Source: Fimihabitans intestinipullorum
GTDB taxonomy: Bacteria; Bacillota_I; Bacilli_A; RF39; UBA660
Reading direction: 5' to 3'
Assembly (NCBI GenBank): GCA_018714965.1
Contig: DVML01000024.1
Coordinates: 1-9,254, forward strand
Length of the DNA: 9,254 nt
Below, in pieces: positions 1 through 5,397 of the stretch. The position numbers and the translations under genes were made by a program. Positions within the stretch are counted from its first letter, which is position 1. Every line of letters begins with the position of its first letter. The notes under the pieces are model-generated. The model was not told the origin of the DNA. It saw nothing but the letters and a program-made list of their open reading frames with translations, and made no database searches.

Positions 1-36
1 CTATAAAAGTCAAAACATTTTCTTTTCACGTTTTTT

Positions 37-47
37 TATGATAAAAT
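37..47 (+). promoter_or_regulatory. Possible -10 region for rnhC
   Basis: TATGAT (37-42), continuing into ATAAAAT, is one base from the TATAAT consensus and would place the transcription start near base 49, giving a leader of about 16 nt. That matches the short leaders of the other genes here. I see no good -35 hexamer at a 16-18 bp distance, so the call rests on the -10 alone. Confidence 0.35.
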
Positions 48-53
48 GGATAT

Positions 54-59
54 GGTGAT
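54..59 (+). promoter_or_regulatory. Ribosome binding site that sets the GTG start of rnhC
   Basis: GGTGAT is complementary to the 3' end of 16S rRNA (the GGTGAT part of AGGAGGTGATC) and lies five bases before the GTG at 65. The nearby upstream ATG codons (46, 52, 58) are all out of frame, and the first in-frame ATG is codon 15, inside the conserved N-terminal domain. The GTG is therefore the best start. Confidence 0.6.
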
Positions 60-64
60 GAATT

Positions 65-1027
65 GTGACAATAACATTAAAAGTAAGTGAAAATACAAAA
101 CAGAAGATGATCGAATACTTTGCAGATAAAAAAAGGCCTAAAACTCCTGCTTACGCAGTATTTCAAGCAGATGAAGCAGATACTGTCGTAACTTTATACG
201 AATCTGGAAAAGCTGTATTTCAAGGAGTTAGTGCCGATATCGATGCAGCAATGTGGAAAGAAGTAGAAAAAAATTTAAATCCAGGGAAAAAAATCGAAGA
301 AACAAATAGTGAAAAAAAAGAGAAGAAAGAAAAGAAAGAACTTTCTCCAGAACAAGAAAGATTTGAAAAAAAAGTATACCAATCTAATAGTATCGGAAGC
401 GACGAAGTTGGAACAGGAGATTATTTTGGGCCTATCGTCGTTACCGCTGCATACGTTGCAAAAGAAAACATTCCATTTCTTGAAGAATTAGGAGTCAAAG
501 ACTCCAAAAAATTAAACGATGAAAAAATATTGGAAATTGTTCCAAAACTCATCAAAAAGATTCCTTATTATAGTATCGTTCTTTCAAATGAAAAATATAA
601 TTTACATCGAAATGAAGATATCAATATGAACAAGATGAAAGCGATCTTACATAATCAAGCCCTCGCACACTTAATCAATGAACAGACGAATATCGATTAT
701 GTCGTCGTTGATCAATTTGCGAAGCCATACGTTTATTACAACTATTTAAAGGATGCTGGAAACGTCGTAAGAAATATTACGTTTATGACCAAAGCCGAAG
801 ATAAATGCCTTTCAGTTGCTTGCGCATCTTTAATTAGTCGTTTCATCTTCCTAAAAGAATTTCGTAAATTAGAAGATAAAGTAGATGCTTTTTTACCAAA
901 AGGTGCTGGAGAAAAAGTAGATGAAGTCGCACTTCGTCTCGTAAAAAAACATGGAATTGAAATATTAAATGAAATTGCAAAACTAAATTTTAAAAACACA
1001 GAAAAAATTAAACAACAGTTAAATTAA
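65..1027 (+). CDS. rnhC: Ribonuclease HIII
   Basis: This type 2 RNase H cleaves the RNA strand of RNA/DNA hybrids in the cytoplasm, removing R-loops and primers. Residues 1-75 form the N-terminal TBP-like substrate-binding domain typical of RNase HIII and absent from RNase HII. Residues 76-95 are a Lys/Glu-rich linker, and the catalytic domain runs from about 105 to 315. Visible motifs are GSDEVGTGDYFGP (111-123) with the D113/E114 pair, VKDSKKL (144-150), VVDQF with D216, and KAEDKCLSVACASLISR with E245. By family comparison D113, E114, D216 and E245 are the metal-binding set. The length, 320 aa, is normal for the family (about 300-320). The start is GTG, chosen from the GGTGAT ribosome binding site and the full N-terminal domain. 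It is the only plus-strand gene and converges on murC. The linker is encoded by long A-runs (from base 312), which is unusual but in frame. Confidence 0.95.
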   Translation: MTITLKVSENTKQKMIEYFADKKRPKTPAYAVFQADEADTVVTLYESGKAVFQGVSADIDAAMWKEVEKNLNPGKKIEETNSEKKEKKEKKELSPEQERFEKKVYQSNSIGSDEVGTGDYFGPIVVTAAYVAKENIPFLEELGVKDSKKLNDEKILEIVPKLIKKIPYYSIVLSNEKYNLHRNEDINMNKMKAILHNQALAHLINEQTNIDYVVVDQFAKPYVYYNYLKDAGNVVRNITFMTKAEDKCLSVACASLISRFIFLKEFRKLEDKVDAFLPKGAGEKVDEVALRLVKKHGIEILNEIAKLNFKNTEKIKQQLN

Positions 1028-1056
1028 AAAAAAATAACGAACATATCGATATGCAA

Positions 1057-1081
1057 AAAACCACTTCATTCTAGTGGTTTT
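1057..1081. terminator. Bidirectional terminator shared by rnhC and murC
   Basis: AAAACCACT (1057-1065) pairs perfectly with AGTGGTTTT (1073-1081) around a 7-nt loop. On the plus strand the stem runs into a T-rich tail (TTTTCTTTTT), and on the minus strand into TTTTTTGC. The hairpin therefore fits termination of both converging genes. It overlaps the murC 3' end: the TAG stop (1071-1073) spans the loop/stem junction and the last three sense codons (Glu-Asn-His, part) lie in the stem. Confidence 0.85.
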
Positions 1082-2399
1082 CTTTTTCGTCTTCTAATCT
1101 TTTTTCAATTTTTTCTTTCAACGCGTCTTCCAGTACAGATAAATCATTTGGACTCATAAATAAAATTACTGCATCGCGATATTGTAATAATTCATCTGCA
1201 TCTTCCATTTTAATCGGTGCACCGTGCTCCAACTTATCGATGATAAGATCAGATGTAACATCAGGAAAATCTTCCTGTTTTTCTCTTGCAGGGTGAATTT
1301 CCATCACATACGACATGTCGGCAAGATTCATTGCCTCTGCAAAACCATCTGCAAATTCTTTTGTACGCGAGAACGTATGTGGTTGAAATACTGTAACTAA
1401 CTTTTTATCTGGATATTTTTGTTTCGCCGCCTTGATCGTGGCACGCACTTCTGTCGGATGATGTCCATAGTCATCGATTAGGATAACATCCCCCAAAACT
1501 GTTTCTGTAAAACGTCTCTTTGCCCCTTGATGCGTTTTTAACGTCTTCGATACTTCTTTTGCTTCCATACGTTCATAATAACAAACTGCGATAACAGCAA
1601 GTGTATTTAATAACATGTGCTTCCCAAAGAATGGGACATCAAAATAGCCATAGTAATTTCCTTCGACAAAAACTTCAAAAGATATTCCATTTTCATGATA
1701 CTCTACATTTTTTGCTAAAATGTCATTATCGTCGTCTAAACCATAATAAAAGATCGGACGATTTACTTCTAATGCATGTGTATATGGGTCATCTCCACAA
1801 GCGATTACCATCTTCTCAGCTTTATTTGCAAATGATTGATAAGCATCGATTACATCATCGATATCTTTAAAATAATCAACGTGATCTAATTCGATATTAG
1901 TAATAATTGCATACGTTGGTGTATAAGCCAAGAAATGTCTTTGATACTCACATGATTCTAATACGAAATAAGGATTATCTTTCGCTGCGTATCCTGTTCC
2001 GTCACCTATCAGATAGTTCGCTCCTTTTAATTCACCTAACACGTGGGCAAGCATCGCAGTCGTCGTAGTCTTTCCATGACATCCTGCAACACAAATCGTA
2101 TCAAACTTCTTCGTTAATTTTCCTACCATCTCTTGATAAGTAAAAATCGGAAGTCGTAGTTCTTCTGCTTTTTTTACCTCTGGGTGATCTTCTCCAAACG
2201 TATTTCCTTTTACAATAAACATTCCCTCTTTAATATTATCCGCTGAAAATGGCAAAATAGGGATATTTAACTCTTCTAAACCAACTTGAGTAAAAAAATG
2301 TTCTTCTACATCACTCCCTTGCACCTGATATCCTAATCTATGCATAATTTGTGCGAGTGCACTCATTCCTGATCCTTTAATTCCGATAAAATGATACAT
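1071..2399 (-). CDS. murC: UDP-N-acetylmuramate--L-alanine ligase
   Basis: This cytoplasmic Mur ligase uses ATP to join L-alanine to UDP-MurNAc, the first amino-acid step of the peptidoglycan stem peptide. Domain 1 (1-100) opens with GIKGSGMSALA (6-16), the Firmicute MurC nucleotide-sugar motif. The central ATPase domain has the P-loop GCHGKTTTT (107-115), TNIELDHVDYF (167-177) and GKHMLLN (259-265). The C-terminal domain has GAKRRF (292-297), DDYGHHPTEV (309-318) and FQPHTFSRTK (338-347), which separate MurC from MurD, MurE, MurF and Mpl. Length is 442 aa, as expected. The start is supported by TAGGAG nine bases upstream (2414-2409) and a nearby promoter. One oddity is that, where MurC proteins I remember have a GAGD loop near the end, this reads FMSPNDLS (414-421). 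It appears monocistronic and ends inside the terminator shared with rnhC. Confidence 0.95.
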   Translation of the reverse strand: MYHFIGIKGSGMSALAQIMHRLGYQVQGSDVEEHFFTQVGLEELNIPILPFSADNIKEGMFIVKGNTFGEDHPEVKKAEELRLPIFTYQEMVGKLTKKFDTICVAGCHGKTTTTAMLAHVLGELKGANYLIGDGTGYAAKDNPYFVLESCEYQRHFLAYTPTYAIITNIELDHVDYFKDIDDVIDAYQSFANKAEKMVIACGDDPYTHALEVNRPIFYYGLDDDNDILAKNVEYHENGISFEVFVEGNYYGYFDVPFFGKHMLLNTLAVIAVCYYERMEAKEVSKTLKTHQGAKRRFTETVLGDVILIDDYGHHPTEVRATIKAAKQKYPDKKLVTVFQPHTFSRTKEFADGFAEAMNLADMSYVMEIHPAREKQEDFPDVTSDLIIDKLEHGAPIKMEDADELLQYRDAVILFMSPNDLSVLEDALKEKIEKRLEDEKENH

Positions 2400-2419
2400 C
2401 TTATCACGCTCCTATTACT

Positions 2420-2448
2420 ATTATATCTCAAATTTATAAGAATGCCTA
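2420..2448 (-). promoter_or_regulatory. Promoter of murC
   Basis: On the minus strand a perfect TATAAT (2425-2420) lies 17 bp after TAGGCA (2448-2443), which matches four of six bases of the -35 consensus. The predicted transcription start, near 2413, coincides with the start of the ribosome binding site and would give a leader of only about 14 nt. The element sits in the short gap after the M23 gene's terminator, so murC has its own promoter. Confidence 0.55.
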
Positions 2449-2469
2449 TCCTATTGTAAACAGTTTGAC

Positions 2470-2496
2470 AAAAAAAAGAAGAGATTTTTCTCTTCT
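2470..2496 (-). terminator. Terminator of the M23 peptidase gene
   Basis: On the minus strand AGAAGAGA (2496-2489) and TCTCTTCT (2484-2477) form a perfect 8-bp stem with an AAAA loop, followed by a run of seven T (2476-2470). The AG of the TAG stop codon (2497-2495) forms the first two bases of the stem, so the hairpin begins inside the coding sequence's last codon. Confidence 0.85.
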
Positions 2497-3772
2497 AGTA
2501 AATTGTTGTACGATTTGAGAAAGGATCCGTCTTTCCTCCCGTCCATGGGAAGTTGACTGTTTCTCGTGGATCGTAAGTATGACTTAAATATGCATTCCAA
2601 CTCGTATAATCGACTAAATAGTGGCCTTTGGCCATACCAAAGTGAAGATGTTGTGCTTCTGAACATTTATCCCACCACTCTGTCGCTGGATTTCCACCCA
2701 TAATTCCAATCTGAGTTGTTGCAGTTACCATTTGACCTACACTTACACTGATCGATCTCAAATGAGAATACTCTGTCGTATATTTTTGACCATTGATCGT
2801 GTGAATAACAAATACCATGTTTCCACCACAACTAGAACGTCTCGTAATTCCGATGACCATTCCTGGGGCAGATGCATAAACTGGAACGGTTCCCTTTTGT
2901 GACACATCGATCGCAGCATGTAATTGGCATCCTGTAATCGCTATGCAACGATATCCATACTCGCTCGTTACAGCTCCTGAAATAATCGGACGTAAGAACG
3001 TGGTATCAGCAGAATAGTTTGGTGGGAGTAAATTTCCACCACCGCCACCTGATCCAGCATTGTTATTAGCCTGTGATAATATACGATTCTGACAAGCGTT
3101 TACATCCTCGTTTTCTCCACAGCCTTTACTTGCCCACATATTGATAGATTCTTTTTGCATACGGATTTGATCTTTAATATCTACTTTAATCGTCGCAATT
3201 TCTTCTAGATGATCCTTCATCTTTTTATTCTCTTCTTCTAGCTTTGCCTTTTGTTCATTTAACTCTTTTTGCTTTTCGTCTAGTTCTTTCTGTTTCTTTT
3301 CGTTTTCAGCAATCATGTCTTCATACTCTTTTGTCAACGAATCATTATAGGCTGCAAGTTGTTCTGACACAGACATACGGTAGATAAAATCTGTAAAGTC
3401 TTGTGCTCCCATAGCATACTCTAAATATGCATTTTCACCATTTGATATTTGCATAAAACTAATAATACTTTTTATTTCTTTTTCTTTTTCTTTGATTTGC
3501 TTTTGTAAATTTTCGATTTCTTCTTTCTTCTTTTGAATATCTGCTTCTAATGTTTTGATCGATTCTTGAATACTAGCAATCGTCGTCTCGTTTTGATCTA
3601 TCTTACCTTGCGTTTCCTTTTCTTCCTGTTGTTGCGCTTGATATTGTGCTTCTAATTGATTTACTTTCGCACGCATCTCTGCTAAAGTTTCCGCATGCGC
3701 CTCTTCTTGTGGAATAACAATGATTGTGCATAAAAGAATCATGCATAGTATAAAACTAAACCCTTTTTTCAT
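2495..3772 (-). CDS. Secreted coiled-coil M23-family peptidoglycan hydrolase
   Basis: Probably a zinc endopeptidase acting on peptidoglycan outside the membrane. Residues 1-27 are a Sec signal peptide: basic MKK, a hydrophobic core, and cleavage likely after AHA. Two long coiled-coil stretches (about 28-105 and 143-212) flank a hinge with NGENAYLEYAMGAQDFTDF (111-129), an arrangement like the FtsEX-controlled cell-separation proteins PcsB and CwlO. A Gly-rich linker (240-246) leads to the M23 domain (about 262-383). Visible active-site motifs are HAAID (H285, D289), YSHL (H337) and HLHF (H375, H377), so all ligands are kept. The mature part has six cysteines (218, 227, 276, 282, 315, 370), possibly three disulphides. 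The start is backed by GAAGGTAGGTGG just upstream. Control by an FtsEX pair is inference from architecture; no such genes are in the window. It has its own promoter, beside a long dyad, and its own terminator. Confidence 0.9.
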   Translation of the reverse strand: MKKGFSFILCMILLCTIIVIPQEEAHAETLAEMRAKVNQLEAQYQAQQQEEKETQGKIDQNETTIASIQESIKTLEADIQKKKEEIENLQKQIKEKEKEIKSIISFMQISNGENAYLEYAMGAQDFTDFIYRMSVSEQLAAYNDSLTKEYEDMIAENEKKQKELDEKQKELNEQKAKLEEENKKMKDHLEEIATIKVDIKDQIRMQKESINMWASKGCGENEDVNACQNRILSQANNNAGSGGGGGNLLPPNYSADTTFLRPIISGAVTSEYGYRCIAITGCQLHAAIDVSQKGTVPVYASAPGMVIGITRRSSCGGNMVFVIHTINGQKYTTEYSHLRSISVSVGQMVTATTQIGIMGGNPATEWWDKCSEAQHLHFGMAKGHYLVDYTSWNAYLSHTYDPRETVNFPWTGGKTDPFSNRTTIY

Positions 3773-3795
3773 GTATCCACCTACCTTCTTATAAG

Positions 3796-3823
3796 ATTAT
3801 AACATATTTCGACAATCTTTGAA
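3796..3823 (-). promoter_or_regulatory. Extended -10 promoter of the M23 peptidase gene
   Basis: TGTTATAAT on the minus strand (3804-3796) is a full extended -10 element. A -35-like TTCAAA (3823-3818, four of six) lies 16 bp upstream and falls inside a long dyad. The predicted start near 3789 leaves a leader of about 17 nt with the ribosome binding site almost at the 5' end. Confidence 0.6.
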
Positions 3824-3845
3824 ATAGCTACTATTTCAAAATTGT
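3812..3845. repeat. Long inverted repeat in the M23 promoter, candidate operator
   Basis: TTTGAAATAG (3818-3827) and CTATTTCAAA (3831-3840) are perfect 10-bp inverted arms around CTA. Skipping one base (C3817), pairing continues with ACAAT (3812-3816) and ATTGT (3841-3845), for 15 bp per arm. Neither side has a T-run, and the upstream gene already has its own terminator at 3851-3881, so a second terminator is unlikely. The dyad spans roughly -56 to -23 relative to the predicted M23 transcription start and covers the -35 box, which suits a regulator binding site. Which regulator is unknown. Confidence 0.75.
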
Positions 3846-3850
3846 AAAGT

Positions 3851-3881
3851 AAAAAGAAAATCTATTTTTTGATTTTCTTTT
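3851..3881 (-). terminator. Terminator of the six-repeat protein gene
   Basis: On the minus strand AAAAGAAAATC (3881-3871) pairs with GATTTTCTTTT (3862-3852) around an 8-nt loop, ending in a T-rich tract. The stop codon TAG (3864-3862) sits at the loop/stem junction and the last Lys/Ile codons form the 5' arm. The stem is AT-rich, so strength is uncertain. Confidence 0.6.
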
Positions 3882-5331
3882 CTTTCCCTTGTCGATAACA
3901 TTTTTTTCCTGTTTGTTCGTACAAAAAATTTTCAAATTGTAATAAAATATTTTTTATTTCTTCTTCCTCTTTGGTTAAAGTATCTTTTTGTAACAATCTT
4001 TTCAATTGTTTTAATGCGCGATATTTCCATTCAGACATGCTCTTTCCATTGGCGAATGATTCATCAAAGCGTCTTGTAATATCCTTATTTCGCTGTAAGC
4101 AAGCTACTTCGTAAATCGAAATTTGTTTTTTCCACTGTGATACCTTAGAAAAATGGCTATCTAAAATATCTGAAGCGGCTTGGAACAATTCTTTCTTTTC
4201 TTTTTGTTTCTGAGAGACGGGGTCAAAAGTTTCAAATCGCTGTTGTTCGCCATAAAACCAATTTCCCATATGCGTTCCATCTTGAAAGCGGTGTGAGTCT
4301 TTTTTCGTAATTTTTTTATTTCCTTCTAAACATGCATTCACGTATTCACATAGTTTTCTTCCGTATGCGGTGTTCCAAGAGTTTTTTCGCAAATTGTAAA
4401 GTTCATTTTCTAGTGTTGCAAACAAATAAAGTCGTTCCTGTTCCTCTTCGTTTAACTTACGATCTTCTACCAACCATTTTCGAAAAGTTCTTCTCTGCTC
4501 ACGAATCCATTCGTACATACTTGTACCATCGTCGAAAGTCAACGTAGAAGCATGGCTAGGAAATTCATAAGTATATTGAATCACGTAGTGTAACTCATCG
4601 ATCTTTTTCTTATATTTTGCCTGCTTTGAAAATCCAGTTTCTATCCATTTTTCCAATTTTTGAAATAATTGATATTGTTTCTTTTCCTCTTCTGACAATA
4701 TATTCAAATCATTTTCCCAACGTCTCATTTTCGCCTTCTGATCATTATACCATTTATCCATACGCGTATGATCGCTAAAATATCCAGGATGTCGGCGTGT
4801 TGGGATAGATTGATTGTCTTCTGTAAATTTCATAAATTCCTCTATCTTCGCCTGAAATCGAACTGAAGGAGAATATGAATATAATAAGTCATCAAGTTCA
4901 GCAAACATCTGTACCTCTATCATCTCTTGCGACGAAAGTTCTTTTTCCTGGCTTCTCCATTTTTTCATCTTATCACTCATCGTCTGATACCAATATCCTT
5001 TGTCAACTCCATCTTGAAATAGAGAACCAGACTGCAATGTGACATTGTGTTTCAATTGCTTTACTTCACTCGCGTATTCTTGAATTCTCCCCCTTAATTT
5101 CGCCTGTTTTCCATAAGTCGATTCCACTCTGTCTACAAAATGCCTTACCTCTTCTTGTTCTTCTTGTTTTGCCTGCAGGGATTTCTTCTTTAAAAATTGA
5201 AGAATATGAGAATACCAAAAATAAACATTTCCTCCATCCGAAAAATATAAATTATCTTTTGGCGTTGGTATATGACCGATAGATTGTGTAATCGTTTCGA
5301 ATTCTATCATCTTTTCTTTTCTCGTTAACAT
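3862..5331 (-). CDS. Unrecognised protein of six degenerate helicase-associated-like repeats
   Basis: I cannot assign a function. The 489-aa protein is highly charged and Trp/Lys-rich, with no signal peptide or membrane segment, so it is probably cytoplasmic. It consists of six diverged modules of 75-83 residues. Each holds a Phe, an [DN]-[GH] pair and a Trp exactly nine residues after the Phe: F30/W39, F105/W114, F185/W194, F266/W275, F349/W358 and F426/W435. Around this core are a preceding helix like K-I-x-E-[FY], often I-P-T, then a basic helix (QRRTFRKW in module 4) and an acidic helix like LSEEExxxLFxxLE. This order resembles the helicase-associated (HA) domain consensus: a VP, then DGxxLGxW, QR, and LSxER. 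HA domains are thought to bind nucleic acid and usually follow a helicase; none is present here. Nucleic-acid binding is inference. The start is supported by GGGGGAG seven bases upstream. It has its own promoter and terminator between core genes. Confidence 0.85.
   Translation of the reverse strand: MLTRKEKMIEFETITQSIGHIPTPKDNLYFSDGGNVYFWYSHILQFLKKKSLQAKQEEQEEVRHFVDRVESTYGKQAKLRGRIQEYASEVKQLKHNVTLQSGSLFQDGVDKGYWYQTMSDKMKKWRSQEKELSSQEMIEVQMFAELDDLLYSYSPSVRFQAKIEEFMKFTEDNQSIPTRRHPGYFSDHTRMDKWYNDQKAKMRRWENDLNILSEEEKKQYQLFQKLEKWIETGFSKQAKYKKKIDELHYVIQYTYEFPSHASTLTFDDGTSMYEWIREQRRTFRKWLVEDRKLNEEEQERLYLFATLENELYNLRKNSWNTAYGRKLCEYVNACLEGNKKITKKDSHRFQDGTHMGNWFYGEQQRFETFDPVSQKQKEKKELFQAASDILDSHFSKVSQWKKQISIYEVACLQRNKDITRRFDESFANGKSMSEWKYRALKQLKRLLQKDTLTKEEEEIKNILLQFENFLYEQTGKKCYRQGKEKKIKK
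3904..5310 (-). repeat. Six tandem protein repeats, period 75-83 residues
   Basis: Approximate span of the six modules in the gene above. Trp-to-Trp distances are 75, 80, 81, 83 and 77 residues. The modules share a pattern (F-x-[DN]-[GH]-x5-W) but little identity otherwise, so the duplications look old and there is no obvious DNA-level repeat. Module 1 lacks much of the basic helix seen in modules 3 and 4. Confidence 0.8.
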
Positions 5332-5360
5332 CCGATCTCTCCCCCTTTTGTCGAGTTGTT

Positions 5361-5388
5361 ATTATATCACATAAGAAAAAAAAGGCAA
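5361..5388 (-). promoter_or_regulatory. Extended -10 promoter of the six-repeat protein gene
   Basis: TGATATAAT on the minus strand (5369-5361) is an extended -10 element. TTGCCT (5388-5383), four of six to the -35 consensus with a 16-bp spacer, lies inside the 3' arm of the tex terminator hairpin. The predicted leader is about 22-25 nt and carries the GGGGGAG ribosome binding site. Confidence 0.55.
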
Positions 5389-5397
5389 CTTGCCTTT
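5376..5397 (-). terminator. Terminator of tex
   Basis: On the minus strand AAAGGCA (5397-5391) and TGCCTTT (5387-5381) form a 7-bp stem with a 3-nt loop, followed by five more T (5380-5376). The TAA stop codon of tex (5398-5396) supplies the first bases of the stem. Confidence 0.8.

Noticed and set aside
8..13. TTGACT on the minus strand, a possible -35 box of a divergent gene to the left.
   Set aside because: The matching -10 box would lie outside the window, so it cannot be supported.
1601..1870. Plus-strand open frames antisense to murC and to other genes (for example 4332-4547, 5725-5982, 6183-6446).
   Set aside because: They are antisense shadows of well-supported genes, with no family resemblance.
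3812..3845. The M23 promoter dyad as a second terminator of the repeat-protein gene.
   Set aside because: No T-run follows on either strand and a hairpin with T-tract already ends that gene at 3851-3881.
3862..5331. Phage or defence-island origin for the six-repeat gene.
   Set aside because: It sits between core genes with promoter, terminator and base composition like its neighbours, and no integrase, nuclease or other defence gene accompanies it.
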